Assembly: GCF_000429065.1 (NCBI RefSeq)
Contig: NZ_AUBD01000015.1
Coordinates: 1 to 32,986 of the forward strand
DNA from: Silanimonas lenta DSM 16282
GTDB taxonomy: Bacteria > Pseudomonadota > Gammaproteobacteria > Xanthomonadales > Xanthomonadaceae
Length of the DNA stretch: 32,986 nucleotides
Direction of reading: 5' to 3'
The translations under genes were made by a program, and so were the position numbers. Below are positions 16,753-25,701 of this stretch, piece after piece (position 1 is the first letter of the stretch; each line of letters opens with the position of its first letter). The notes beneath the pieces were generated by a model that ran no database searches, was not told the DNA's origin, and saw nothing but the letters and a program-made list of their open reading frames with translations.

Positions 16753-18297
16753 TCAGAAGCCGAGCGGCAGGCCCAGCAGGAAGAAGCCGAGCAGAAGCCC
16801 GGTCCAGGCCACGAGGAAGGCGGCGGAGTAGGGCAGCATCATCAGGATCATGTCGCCGAGGCCCATCTCCGGCCGGTAGCGGCGCATGAAGGCGAGCACG
16901 ATGCCGGCATAGGACATCATCGGCGTGATGATGTTGGTGGAGGAGTCGGCCACGCGGTAGGCCGCGGCCACCAGGTCCGGGGTCATCTGCGGGTTCACCT
17001 GGTAGAGCATGGGCACGAAGATCGGGCCGAGCAGCAGCCATTTCGAGTTGAGCCCGCCGACGAACAGGTTGATGAGGGCGGTGGTGAGCACGAAGCCGAT
17101 CAGCAGCAGCACCGGGTACTCGGCCACGCCGAGGCCCAGCAGGGCCTGCGCGCCGAGGTAGGTGATGTAGGCGCCGATGCCGCTGTAGCCCAGCAGGGCC
17201 AGGGCGTTGTAGCTGAAGAAGGTGAGCACCACGATGTAGCCGGTGGTGTTCATCTGTTTCGTGGCCGCGGCCACCACGTCGCCAAGGCCGCGGAAGCGGC
17301 CGCTGGCGAAGCCGAAGGTAGCGCCCACCATCACGAAGAACAGCGAGATGGCAAGGATGATGTTGTTGACGAAGGGATTCACCCGCACGCCGCTGTCGTT
17401 CTCGAAGGCAGCCAGCGGCCCGAGCGCCAGCCCGGCCAGCACCAGCAGGGCCACGGGGGTGGCGAGCAGGGCGGCGCGCAGGCCGCGGCGCTCGCCCTCG
17501 CTCAGCTCGAACTCGCCAAGATCGAGGTCGGCCGGCACGGTGTAGGGCGCGTTCGCGAGGCGCGGCATGACGAAGCGCTTGGTCACCCAGCCGCCGATGG
17601 CGGCGAGCAGGAAGGTGGAGGCCACCATGAAGAAGTAGTTCATGGTGGCGGGATTGAGCGGGCGGCCGTCGCCGCCGACGAAGGGCACCTGCTGGGCCTC
17701 GGCGAACACCCGGGCGTTCATGCCGACGATGACGTCGGGCGGGGTGGCCGGGATCAGGTTGGCGCTGAAGCCCGCCGAGACGCCGGCGAAGGCCGCGGCC
17801 ATGCCGATCAGCGGGTTCTGCTTCATCGCCGCGTAGAGCAGGCCGGCCAGCGGCACCAGGATGAGGTAGCCGGCGTCGGTGGCCAGCGAGCTCATGATGC
17901 CGAGGAAGACCAGCATCACCGGCATCCAGGTGAGCGGCACGCGGCGACCGGCCTTCTTGATCAGGGCGCCGAGCAGGCCGGCGTGTTCGGCCACGCCGAT
18001 GGCGAGGGTGACGACGAGGATGACGCCGAGCACGCCGTTGCCGAAGGCCAGCCAGTTCTGCACCAGGGCGTTGTCGACGATCCAGCGCACGTGCTCGGCC
18101 TGGTACACCGGGCGGATCACCTGCTCGATGGGCGCGCCACCGGCGCCGGGGGTCGAGAAGGTGTGGCCGCCGAGCAGGCTGGCGGCCACGAAGGTCAGCA
18201 CCCAGAGGCCGACGAAGAGCAGCACCGGATCGGGGATGCGGCGACCGATGCGTTCGAGGCGCGAGCCGAGCTCGCGGTGGGGCGGCGTGGGTTCCAT
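16753..18297 (-). CDS. AbgT family transporter
   Basis: 514 residues, close to E. coli AbgT (about 510), with numerous hydrophobic helices and two re-entrant-looking regions. Recognisable stretches are RIPDPVLLFVGLWVLTFVA near the N-terminus, SSLATDAGYLILVPLAGLLY, GVSAGFSANLIPATPPDVIV and SSTNIITPMMSYAGIVLAF near the end. The family imports p-aminobenzoyl-glutamate, and some members (MtrF, YdaH) export antimetabolites such as sulfonamides. No abgA/abgB amidohydrolase lies nearby. It follows the S9 peptidase on the same strand after 39 bp, so a di/tripeptide-like or peptide-derived substrate is possible (inference). Confidence 0.9.
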   Translation of the reverse strand: MEPTPPHRELGSRLERIGRRIPDPVLLFVGLWVLTFVAASLLGGHTFSTPGAGGAPIEQVIRPVYQAEHVRWIVDNALVQNWLAFGNGVLGVILVVTLAIGVAEHAGLLGALIKKAGRRVPLTWMPVMLVFLGIMSSLATDAGYLILVPLAGLLYAAMKQNPLIGMAAAFAGVSAGFSANLIPATPPDVIVGMNARVFAEAQQVPFVGGDGRPLNPATMNYFFMVASTFLLAAIGGWVTKRFVMPRLANAPYTVPADLDLGEFELSEGERRGLRAALLATPVALLVLAGLALGPLAAFENDSGVRVNPFVNNIILAISLFFVMVGATFGFASGRFRGLGDVVAAATKQMNTTGYIVVLTFFSYNALALLGYSGIGAYITYLGAQALLGLGVAEYPVLLLIGFVLTTALINLFVGGLNSKWLLLGPIFVPMLYQVNPQMTPDLVAAAYRVADSSTNIITPMMSYAGIVLAFMRRYRPEMGLGDMILMMLPYSAAFLVAWTGLLLGFFLLGLPLGF

Positions 18298-18336
18298 CGC
18301 GGGGCGGATCTCCGGGGTGACGGGCAGGCGGGGCGC

Positions 18337-20280
18337 TCAGCGCTCCAGCAGATGCTTCTGCCAGAACAGCATGGTGGCGGCGTTGAACCAGTCGGCATTG
18401 CGCTTCTTGGCGAAGCCGTGGCCCTCGTCCCTGAAAACGAGGTACCAGACGTCGCGGCCGTTGGCGCGCACCGCCGCCACGATCTGCTCGGCCTCGGAGA
18501 GCGGCACCCGCGGGTCGTTGGCGCCCTGGGCCACGAACAGCGGCGAGGTGATGCGGCCGGCGTTGTTGAGCGGGGCGATCTCCTCCATGAAGGCGCGCAT
18601 GACCGGGTCGCGCTCGTCGCCGTATTCCACGCGGCGCAGGTCGCGGCGGTAGCTCTCGGTGGCCTCGAGGAAGGTCACGAAGTGCGAGATGCCGACCACG
18701 TTGATGCCAGCGGCGATGCGTTCGGGGTAATCCACCATGGTGGCCAGCACCATGTAGCCGCCATAGCTGCCGCCGAACACGCCGACGCGCGCCGGGTCGA
18801 GCTCGGGCTGCCGGGCGATCCAGTCGAGCAGGGCGCCGATGTCCTTCACCGAGTCCTTGCGCTTGAAGCCATTGTCGAGCTGCAGGTAGGTCTTGCCGTA
18901 GCCGGCCGAGCCACGCACGTTCGGTACCAGCACCGCCATGCCCAGCTCGTTCACCATGTACTGGATGCTGGGGTTGAAGCTGGGGAAGGCCTGGGCCTCG
19001 GGGCCGCCGTGGATCTGGATCACCACCGGCAGGCGCGTTCCGGCGGGCACGCTGGCCGGACGGTAGTAGAAGGCCGGAATCGAGAGGCCATCGAAGCTCT
19101 CGTAGCGGATCAGGGTGGGAGCGACGAAGCGGCGGGTATCGAGGCCGCCCACCTCGCTCTGGGTCCAGCGCACCAGGGCCTGCGTTTCGATGTCGATCAC
19201 GAACACATCGCTGGGCGAGGTGGCGGTGTTGAGGGTCACGGCGATGCGGCGGCCATCGGGCGAGAAGCCGAAGCTGCCGATCACGCCCACCGGCAGCGCC
19301 GGCAGGGGACGCTCGCGGTGGTCGGGCAGCGAGCGCAGGTGCAGCCGGCCGATGCCGTCCTCGTTGCTGGCGAATACCAGATGACGGCCGTCGCGCGAGA
19401 GGTCGAAGCCGGTCACGTCCCAGGGGATGCCGGCGCTGAGGTTCTGCGGGGCATCCCCCGGGCGGTGGAAGCGCAGGGTGCGGAACTCGGTGCCCTCGTC
19501 GGAGAGATAGTAGGCCCCCTCGCCGCGCGGCGCGTAGCGGAACTGCCCGACCGCGGCGGTGCCGCCTTCGATCGGGAACATCCGCAGCGCGCCGGTCTCG
19601 AGGTCGAGCTCGCCCGGGTAGGTCTCGTTGATCGAGACCGTGCGGGTGACGAACAGGCGCCTGCCATCCGGCGAGAAGTCGGTGGCGAACCAGGTGCCGC
19701 CTTCCTGCAGCACGATGCGCGGGGCCGCATCGCCGGTCTTGACCCAAAGATCGCCGTCGCGGCCGTTGCGGGCGGTGCTGGTCCAGGCCAGCTGGCGGCC
19801 GTCGGCCGACCAGACCGGGGCCTCGTTGCGGGTGCGGCCGCCATCGGTGAGGCGCACCGCCTCGCGGGTCTCGAGATCGAAGTGGAAGAGCTGCCAGAAC
19901 TCCGAGCCGCCCACGTCGCGGCCGAACACGAAGCCCCGGCCATCGGGGCGCACGCGCACCGCCTGGGTGGGCTCGCTGGAGAAGGTGAGCTGCTCGCGCA
20001 TGCCGAGCGGCATGGCCACGCGGTGTACCTGGGTGGTCTCGCCGAAGCGGGTGGTGATCAGGAGGGCCTCGTTCCCGGCCCAGCCGGCGAAGCTGGCGCC
20101 GCGGGTGTTCTGGTAGCGCTCGAGGCGCTCCAGTAGCGCGGGCGGCGGCTCGGGGATGTTCTCGCTGATGCGGTTGTCCGCCTCCACCCGCTGTACCGAC
20201 GGGGCGGTGGGCGCGGCCGCCAGGGCCGGCGTGGCCAGACCGAGAAGCAGAAGCGGAGCGAGCAGATTCGGCGTTCGCAT
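18337..20280 (-). CDS. Secreted S9-family serine peptidase (prolyl oligopeptidase / acylaminoacyl peptidase type)
   Basis: 647 residues. The signal peptide MRTPNLLAPLLLLGLATPALAAAP (cleavage after about 22) sends it to the periplasm or beyond. A beta-propeller follows (about 55-375; repeats such as FSPDGRRLFV, FSPDGRRIAV and DLSRDGRHLVF), then an alpha/beta-hydrolase domain (about 390-647). The triad is Ser505 in GVFGGSYGGYM, Asp589 in QGANDPRVP and His621 in RDEGHGFAKK. HGGPEAQAFPSF carries the oxyanion-hole region. It cleaves short peptides. The ATG at 20280 is chosen because the signal peptide starts there; the frame runs 7 codons further. It is probably co-transcribed with the AbgT transporter. 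Confidence 0.95.
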   Translation of the reverse strand: MRTPNLLAPLLLLGLATPALAAAPTAPSVQRVEADNRISENIPEPPPALLERLERYQNTRGASFAGWAGNEALLITTRFGETTQVHRVAMPLGMREQLTFSSEPTQAVRVRPDGRGFVFGRDVGGSEFWQLFHFDLETREAVRLTDGGRTRNEAPVWSADGRQLAWTSTARNGRDGDLWVKTGDAAPRIVLQEGGTWFATDFSPDGRRLFVTRTVSINETYPGELDLETGALRMFPIEGGTAAVGQFRYAPRGEGAYYLSDEGTEFRTLRFHRPGDAPQNLSAGIPWDVTGFDLSRDGRHLVFASNEDGIGRLHLRSLPDHRERPLPALPVGVIGSFGFSPDGRRIAVTLNTATSPSDVFVIDIETQALVRWTQSEVGGLDTRRFVAPTLIRYESFDGLSIPAFYYRPASVPAGTRLPVVIQIHGGPEAQAFPSFNPSIQYMVNELGMAVLVPNVRGSAGYGKTYLQLDNGFKRKDSVKDIGALLDWIARQPELDPARVGVFGGSYGGYMVLATMVDYPERIAAGINVVGISHFVTFLEATESYRRDLRRVEYGDERDPVMRAFMEEIAPLNNAGRITSPLFVAQGANDPRVPLSEAEQIVAAVRANGRDVWYLVFRDEGHGFAKKRNADWFNAATMLFWQKHLLER

Positions 20281-20316
20281 GGGGCATGCGTTCCAGATCA
20301 CGGAGGAGCCGGGAGC

Positions 20317-21393
20317 CTAGCAGCCCGACACCGCCGGAGGGGCGAAGAGCGCGTCTTGCTGCGATGCCGCATCGTCGAACTGGGTCAGGCCCACGCCGAC
20401 CAGGCGGTAGCGCGTGCGCGGCGGCAGGTCGACGCGGTCGCGCAGGGCCAGCGCAGCCTCGGCCAGGGCGCGGGCGCTTCCCGGCATCGGCACCGGGCTG
20501 CTGCTGCGGGTGAGGATCTGGAACTCGGCGGTCTTGAGCTTGAGCTGCACCGTGCGCGCCGGCCTCGCCTCGCGCTGGGCCAGGGCCCAGACCCGCTCGG
20601 CGAGCCGGGTGATGGCAGGCCCGAGTTCGTCGAGGTAGTGGTCTTCGGTGAAGGTGTCCTCGGAGGAAATGGACTGGCGGACTCGCGTGGGCCGCACCGG
20701 CTCCTCGTCGATGCCTCGCGCCAGCTCGGCGAGCCGCAGGCCCCAGGGGCCGAAGCGGTGCACGAGCAGCGGCGTGGGCACGGCCCTGAGCTCGCCCACC
20801 CGGTGGATGGCCAGTGCCGCCAGCTTCTCCGCCATCACCGGGCCCACGCCGGGCAGGCGCGCCACCGGCAGCGGGGTGAGGAAGGACAGCACCCGCTCGG
20901 GCGGCACTACGTAGAGCCCGTCGGGCTTGCGGAAGTCGGAGGCGATCTTGGCCACGAACTTGTTCGGGGCCACGCCAGCCGAGGCGGTGAGGGCGAGGCG
21001 CTCGCGGATCTCGTCGCGGATGGCCTTGGCCACGGCCGTGGCGGTGGGCAGGCCCGAGGTGTTGGTGCTGACGTCGAGGTAGGCCTCGTCCAGCGACAGG
21101 GGCTCGATCAGCGGCGTGTGGCGCTCGAGGATGGCGCGCACCTCGGCCGAGACCGCCTTGTAGCGGGTGAAGTCGGGCGGCACGAACACCGCCTGTGGGC
21201 AGAGCCGCGCGGCGCGCAGCGCCGGCATGGCCGAGCGCACGCCGAAGGCGCGGGCCTCGTAGCTGGCAGCGCAGACCACCGAGCGCGGGCCCTTCCAGGC
21301 CACCACCACCGGGCGGCCGCGCAGGGCGGGGTCGTCGCGCTGCTCGACCGACGCGTAGAAGGCGTCCATGTCGATGTGCACGATCTTGCGCAT
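20317..21393 (-). CDS. dinB: DNA polymerase IV (Y-family)
   Basis: 358 residues; error-prone translesion polymerase. Catalytic metal ligands are Asp8 (MRKIVHIDMDAFYASVE) and Asp102/Glu103 (PLSLDEAYLDV). The little-finger domain follows RFGPWGLRLAELARGID. A C-terminal clamp-binding motif, QDALF (346-350), would tie it to the beta sliding clamp. The start MRKIVHIDMD at 21393 is the family start; the frame extends 59 codons upstream without similarity. It diverges from the phosphodiesterase gene across 58 bp, where no clear LexA box (CTG-N10-CAG) was seen. Confidence 0.96.
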   Translation of the reverse strand: MRKIVHIDMDAFYASVEQRDDPALRGRPVVVAWKGPRSVVCAASYEARAFGVRSAMPALRAARLCPQAVFVPPDFTRYKAVSAEVRAILERHTPLIEPLSLDEAYLDVSTNTSGLPTATAVAKAIRDEIRERLALTASAGVAPNKFVAKIASDFRKPDGLYVVPPERVLSFLTPLPVARLPGVGPVMAEKLAALAIHRVGELRAVPTPLLVHRFGPWGLRLAELARGIDEEPVRPTRVRQSISSEDTFTEDHYLDELGPAITRLAERVWALAQREARPARTVQLKLKTAEFQILTRSSSPVPMPGSARALAEAALALRDRVDLPPRTRYRLVGVGLTQFDDAASQQDALFAPPAVSGC

Positions 21394-21451
21394 GGCCTCA
21401 GGATAGCCGGCCGTCACCCGGCCGACATCGGCATCGGGCAGGCTTCCACCC

Positions 21452-22669
21452 ATGCACGCCCTTTTCCGACTGCTCTTGGGCGGCCTTATGCTGGCCGCCA
21501 TGCCCGCCCTCGCCACCCCGCTCACCGTCATCGCCCACCGCGGCGCCTCGGCCGAGCGCCCCGAGCACACGCTCGAGGCCTACCGCCTCGCCATCGCCCA
21601 GGGGGCGCACTTCATCGAGCCCGACCTCGTGCCCACCCGCGACGGCGTGCTGGTGGCGCGCCACGAGAACGCGCTCTCCGGCAGTACCGACGTGGCCGAG
21701 CGCCCCGAGTTCGCCGACCGCAAGACCCGGAAACAGATCGACGGCGTATGGGTGGAGGACTGGTTCGCCGAGGATTTCACCTTCGCCGAGCTGAAGACCC
21801 TGCGCGCCCGCGAGACGAAGCCGGCCGAGCGGCCGGGGAACCGCGCTTTCGACGACCGCTTTTCGATTCCGAGCTTCGCCGAGGTCATCGCGCTCGCAAA
21901 GGAAGAGGGCGAGCGCCTCGGGCGGCCGATCGGTCTCTATCCGGAAACCAAGCACCCGACCTATTTCCTGCACGAGGGGCGGCATCTCGATGGCCGGCCG
22001 ATCGGCCTCGATACCAGCGCGCTTCTCCTCGACGAGCTCGTGGCGGCCGGGTTCACCGATCCCGGGCGCGTGTTCATCCAGAGCTTCGAGCTCGCCAACC
22101 TGCGGCGCCTGCGGCATGAGCTGATGCCGGCGCGTGGCCTCGCCCTGCCGCTGGTGTTCCTGCTCGGCGATGTCTCGGGCCGGAGCGATCCTGCCACCAG
22201 CAACTTCGGCCAGCCCTACGACGTGGTCTGGCATGCCCGGCGCGGCGACGATCTCGCGGCGCTCTACGGCCCGCTCGCCGGGGCGCTGGGCCTGCACGCG
22301 GGCAGCCACTACGGCGAGTTCCTCGGGCCCGCGGCGCTCGCCGCCCTGCGCCGCGAGGTCGATGGCCTCGGCCCCTGGATCCCGAGCCTGGTGCAGGCCG
22401 TGCCCGCGCCCGAAGGCGCGGCCGATCCGCGCCCGCGCCTCGGCCCGGCGATGGCGCCCTGGCTGGCCGAGGCCCGCCGCCTCGGCTTTGCCGTGCATGC
22501 CTACACGCTGCGGCCGGAGCCGCCCTTCCGGCTCCTCGATGCCGGGGGGCAGGAGCTGTCTTCTGCCGAACTCCTGCGGCATCTGGTGGCGGCTGGCATC
22601 ACCGGCATCTTCGCCGATGCCCCGGGCGAGGCGGTGGCGCTCGGCCTCACGGTGCGCGCCTGCCCCTGA
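21452..22669 (+). CDS. glpQ: Periplasmic glycerophosphodiester phosphodiesterase (GlpQ type)
   Basis: 405 residues. The signal peptide (1-22, ending MPALAT) is followed by the GDPD TIM barrel. Metal and catalytic residues are visible: His29-Arg30 (VIAHRGAS), Glu56 and Asp58 (FIEPDLVPTRDG), His71 (ARHENAL), and Glu/Lys in LYPETKHPTYF. The insert DVAERPEFADRKTRK after the second His is the GlpQ rather than the UgpQ arrangement. It hydrolyses deacylated phospholipids to glycerol-3-phosphate and an alcohol. The length is about 45 residues above E. coli GlpQ. It is followed after 1 bp by the NRDE gene. Confidence 0.92.
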   Translation: MHALFRLLLGGLMLAAMPALATPLTVIAHRGASAERPEHTLEAYRLAIAQGAHFIEPDLVPTRDGVLVARHENALSGSTDVAERPEFADRKTRKQIDGVWVEDWFAEDFTFAELKTLRARETKPAERPGNRAFDDRFSIPSFAEVIALAKEEGERLGRPIGLYPETKHPTYFLHEGRHLDGRPIGLDTSALLLDELVAAGFTDPGRVFIQSFELANLRRLRHELMPARGLALPLVFLLGDVSGRSDPATSNFGQPYDVVWHARRGDDLAALYGPLAGALGLHAGSHYGEFLGPAALAALRREVDGLGPWIPSLVQAVPAPEGAADPRPRLGPAMAPWLAEARRLGFAVHAYTLRPEPPFRLLDAGGQELSSAELLRHLVAAGITGIFADAPGEAVALGLTVRACP

Positions 22670-22670
22670 G

Positions 22671-23462
22671 ATGTGCCTGATCGCGTTTGCCATCGAGGCC
22701 CATCCGCGCTGGCGCTTCGTGCTGGCCGGCAACCGCGACGAGTTCCATGCCCGGCCCTCGGCCGCCGCGGGCTGGCTGGAGCCGGCCCATGGCCGCTTCG
22801 GCGGTCGCGATCTCGAGGCCGGTGGCGGCTGGCTGCAGGCCGCCGCCGATGGCCGGGTAGCGGCGGTGACCAATGTGCGGCTGGGCCGCCGCGAGACGGC
22901 CCCGCGCTCGCGCGGCGAGCTGGTGGCGGGCTTCATTGCCGGCACCGCGGGGGCGGAAGACTGGCTTGCCCGGGTGATGCCGCAGGCCGGCGAGTACGGC
23001 CCCTTCAACCTGCTGCTCTGGGATGGCGAGGCGCATTACGCCAGCAACCATCCTTCGCCGCGGCAGCGACGGGTGGCGCCGGGGGTGCATGCGCTGTCGA
23101 ACGCCGACCTCGACACGCCCTGGCCGAAGACCGAGGCCCTGCGCGCCGCCCTGGCCGGCTGGCTGGCGCTGGCGGATGTGCGCGACCCCGATGCCCATCC
23201 AGGGCTGACAGAACCGCTGTTCGCCGCCCTGGCCGACCCGCGCGAGGCCCCCGAAGAGGCATTGCCGCACACCGGCGTGCCACTCGACTGGGAGCGGCGG
23301 CTCTCCGCGGCCTTCATCCGCGGCGAGGACTACGGCACCCGCGCCAGCAGCGTGCTGCTGGCCGACGAGACCGGCCTGTGGTTCGAGGAACGCCGCTTCG
23401 GCCCCGGTGGCGTGGCGGCGGGGCGCAGCAGCGCCTGGCTGCCGCGCCGCTCAGCCGCCTGA
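22671..23462 (+). CDS. NRDE family (TANGO2-like) protein
   Basis: 263 residues beginning MCLIAFAIEAHPRWRFVLAGN, with the eponymous NRDE at about 21-24 (AGNRDEFHARP). Cys2 would be the N-terminal nucleophile if the Met is removed, as in Ntn-hydrolases. Further family blocks are the WLGRD-like GGRDLEAGGGWL, AAVTNVR, SRGELV, PFNLLLWD, GVHALSNADLDTPWPKT and GTRASSVLL. The family's reaction is not settled; TANGO2 has been linked to heme handling and lipid metabolism. It is coupled to the phosphodiesterase gene. Its last 12 bp overlap the end of the convergent glycosyltransferase. Confidence 0.9.
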   Translation: MCLIAFAIEAHPRWRFVLAGNRDEFHARPSAAAGWLEPAHGRFGGRDLEAGGGWLQAAADGRVAAVTNVRLGRRETAPRSRGELVAGFIAGTAGAEDWLARVMPQAGEYGPFNLLLWDGEAHYASNHPSPRQRRVAPGVHALSNADLDTPWPKTEALRAALAGWLALADVRDPDAHPGLTEPLFAALADPREAPEEALPHTGVPLDWERRLSAAFIRGEDYGTRASSVLLADETGLWFEERRFGPGGVAAGRSSAWLPRRSAA

Positions 23463-24959
23463 GTCGCCCGGGCGGGCCAGGGCATACACCACCCGGTCGC
23501 GCACCGTGCCCAGGCGCTGCGGTGCCCAGCCGGCGGCGCGCGCCTCGGCCTCGAAGCGCGGCACGGAAGCCTCGCGCATCACGAAGATCCGCCCGGCGGG
23601 TTCCGGGGTTTCGCGCAACTCGTTGCCCAGCACGTCGTCGAAGGGCGCATCGGAGATCGGCTTCGAGGCCAGATCGCCATCGAAGTCGACCTTCTCCACC
23701 GGCGCCCGCAGATAGAGGTGCAGGCCGAGGCGGGCCATGTCGTTCACGAACACCACCTCCTCGATCCGGAAAGGGGCCAGGGCCTCGAGGGCCCGCGCCC
23801 ACTCGGCCGTGTTCTTGTGCAGGGGCACGCGGGCGGCCTGCTTCTCCGGCAGCCAGCCGGCGATCACCTCGAGATGGGTGGTGGCGAGCCTGAGGCCGAG
23901 CGCCAGGCCCAGCACGGCGGTCACGGCGAGCACCCGCGGCGGGCCGAAGCGGGCCTCCTGCAGGGCACGCCCCAGGAGCAGGGCGAGCAGGGGAAAGAGC
24001 GGCAGCAGGTAGAGCGGCAGCCGCGAGCGGGCCAGCAGGAACACGGCGAGGCCGAGTGCCAGCGGCAGCAGCAGCTGCCGTGTTTCCGGTGCGGCCTGGC
24101 GCCAGCCCAGGCCGGCACGCCGCCAGGCGGCGAGTGCCCAGGGCCACCAGGGCAGGGTGCCGAGGCTCAGGGTCAGGCCATAGACATAGAACCCGCCCCA
24201 CCATTGCGGATGGCGCTGGTGGGTGTCGGTGGCGATGCGGGCATAGACCTCGTAGCCGAGGAAATAGCCGAGCAGGCCCTCGTGGCGGGCCACCACCACG
24301 GCATACCAGGCCAGGCCCACGAGGGCGAAGAGCAGCAGGCCGGCCGGATGCCAGAAGCGCAGCCCGTCGCCATCGCGGTGATGCACGAGGGCGAGGCCGG
24401 CCAGCAGCACCAGGGCCGGGGGGCCCTTGGTGAGGAAGGCGAGGCCGAAGGCCGCCCACATGCCCAGCACGAAGCCCGGCCGTCCCTCGAAGCGGGCGAT
24501 GCTGTAGCAGGCGAAGGCGAGGGTGGTGGCGAAGGTCAGCGGGGTGTCGGTGGTGACCACGCCCGCGCCGAGCAGGGGCACCGGCAGGCTGGCATAGACG
24601 AGGGCCGGCAGCCAGGGCCGGCGCGGGGCGAAGTGCCGGCCGATGCGCAGCAGCAGGGCGACGATGCCGAGGTGGGCGAGGGCGCCCGGGAGCCGCACCG
24701 CCCATTCGTTCCAGCCCAGGCTGGCCACGCTGGCGGCAATGGCCCAGTAGGTCACCGGCGGCTTGGTGAAGTGCAGGCTCTCCGGATGACGGTACAGGCT
24801 GATGAACTCGCCGCTTTCCAGCATCTGCAGGGCGACATTGGTGAAGCGGCCCTCGTCCGGTTCCCAGAGCGGGCGGCTGCCGAGCAGGAAGAAGGCGCTG
24901 GCGGCGGCCAGCAGGAGCACGGCAAGGGCGGGCGGGAACGACCGGCGGGTGGAAGTCAT
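23451..24959 (-). CDS. Glycosyltransferase family 39 / ArnT-like membrane protein
   Basis: 502 residues with about eleven hydrophobic segments before a soluble periplasmic end (about 385-502). The GT39/GT83 site lies in the first loop: RPLWEPDEGRF with the acidic pair Asp/Glu, then SLHFTKPPVTYW. This is the layout of undecaprenyl-phosphate-sugar-dependent transferases such as ArnT, which modify lipid A or other envelope glycans. No arn genes are near, so the sugar and acceptor are unknown. The ATG at 24959 (MTSTRRSFPPALAVLLLA) places helix 1 correctly; the open frame runs 60 codons further without support. Confidence 0.88.
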   Translation of the reverse strand: MTSTRRSFPPALAVLLLAAASAFFLLGSRPLWEPDEGRFTNVALQMLESGEFISLYRHPESLHFTKPPVTYWAIAASVASLGWNEWAVRLPGALAHLGIVALLLRIGRHFAPRRPWLPALVYASLPVPLLGAGVVTTDTPLTFATTLAFACYSIARFEGRPGFVLGMWAAFGLAFLTKGPPALVLLAGLALVHHRDGDGLRFWHPAGLLLFALVGLAWYAVVVARHEGLLGYFLGYEVYARIATDTHQRHPQWWGGFYVYGLTLSLGTLPWWPWALAAWRRAGLGWRQAAPETRQLLLPLALGLAVFLLARSRLPLYLLPLFPLLALLLGRALQEARFGPPRVLAVTAVLGLALGLRLATTHLEVIAGWLPEKQAARVPLHKNTAEWARALEALAPFRIEEVVFVNDMARLGLHLYLRAPVEKVDFDGDLASKPISDAPFDDVLGNELRETPEPAGRIFVMREASVPRFEAEARAAGWAPQRLGTVRDRVVYALARPGDSGG

Positions 24960-25043
24960 CCGGGCAGGCGGCAGGGCGGTAGCGGCGTGCCGGGCATTCT
25001 CCCTGCCGGATGAGGCGAATGCATCACGCGTTGCGGAAACGGC

Positions 25044-25070
25044 GACGCCGCGGCACGGGGCCGCGGCGTC
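25044..25070 (-). terminator. 10-bp GC-rich hairpin downstream of ompW
   Basis: GACGCCGCGG (25044-25053), 7-nt loop, CCGCGGCGTC (25061-25070), 22 bp past the ompW stop. On the ompW strand it is followed by GCCGTTTCCG, only a weak T-run. Confidence 0.55.
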
Positions 25071-25092
25071 GGACTGGCAGGAGCCGAACCCC

Positions 25093-25701
25093 TCAGAAGC
25101 GGAAGCCCACCGAGAGCGAGAGCATCCACGGATCGACATTGGCCGTGCCGATGTCGGCGCCGCCCAGCGTCACCTTGCTGTCGAAATCGATGTAGCGGGC
25201 CTCGCCGCGGAGATAGGCGCTGTCGCCCAGCCTGAAGTCGGCGCCGAGGGCGGCGGCAAGGCCATCGGAGTTCTTCACGTCCACCGGGGCGCCGGCCAGG
25301 GCATTGATGCCGCGCACGCTGGAGACCGAGGTCCAGTTGTAGCCGATTCCGGCATAGGGGCTGAAGCCGGCGTCGCTGCCGAGGAAGTGCCAGTTGACGC
25401 CCACGGTCACCGGCTGGTGCTTGAGTGAGACCACCTGGCCCAGGCCCTCGAGGGTGACGGTGTGCGAGAACTTCGAGCCGGGGAAGTCCACCGCCAGTTC
25501 GAGGCCATTGTCGAAGTGGTAGGAGGCACCGAGCAGCAGCTTGGTGTTGTCGTCGATCGAGGCGCGGGCGCCGGCGATGGTGCCGTTGTTGGACTTCGGA
25601 TCGACATTGGCGATGCCGCCGCGCGCCGAGAAGCCCTCGGCGAAGGCAGGGGCGGCGAGCGAGGCGGCGACGAGGGCTGCGAGCATCGGGGTCAGGCGCA
25701 T
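25093..25701 (-). CDS. ompW: OmpW family outer membrane beta-barrel protein
   Basis: 202 residues. The signal peptide MRLTPMLAALVAASLAAPAFA is cleaved before EGFSARGGIANV. The mature part alternates aromatic and polar residues as in eight-stranded barrels: GASYHFDNGLELAVDFPGSKF, QPVTVGVNWHFLG, FSPYAGIGYNWT, LRGEARYIDF and the terminal Phe of LSVGFRF. OmpW forms a small channel for hydrophobic compounds. A strong AAGGAG (25708-25713) stands 6 nt before the ATG and settles the start. It is transcribed away from aceF. Confidence 0.93.
   Translation of the reverse strand: MRLTPMLAALVAASLAAPAFAEGFSARGGIANVDPKSNNGTIAGARASIDDNTKLLLGASYHFDNGLELAVDFPGSKFSHTVTLEGLGQVVSLKHQPVTVGVNWHFLGSDAGFSPYAGIGYNWTSVSSVRGINALAGAPVDVKNSDGLAAALGADFRLGDSAYLRGEARYIDFDSKVTLGGADIGTANVDPWMLSLSVGFRF

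Noticed and set aside
16634-20287. 1217-codon minus-strand frame across the AbgT and S9 peptidase genes
   Set aside because: It is an out-of-frame shadow of two genes with clear motifs, with Arg/Ala/Pro-rich low-complexity translation and no recognisable domain.
21394-21451. LexA box in the dinB promoter
   Set aside because: No CTG-N10-CAG type site or other SOS box could be found in the 58-bp divergent spacer.
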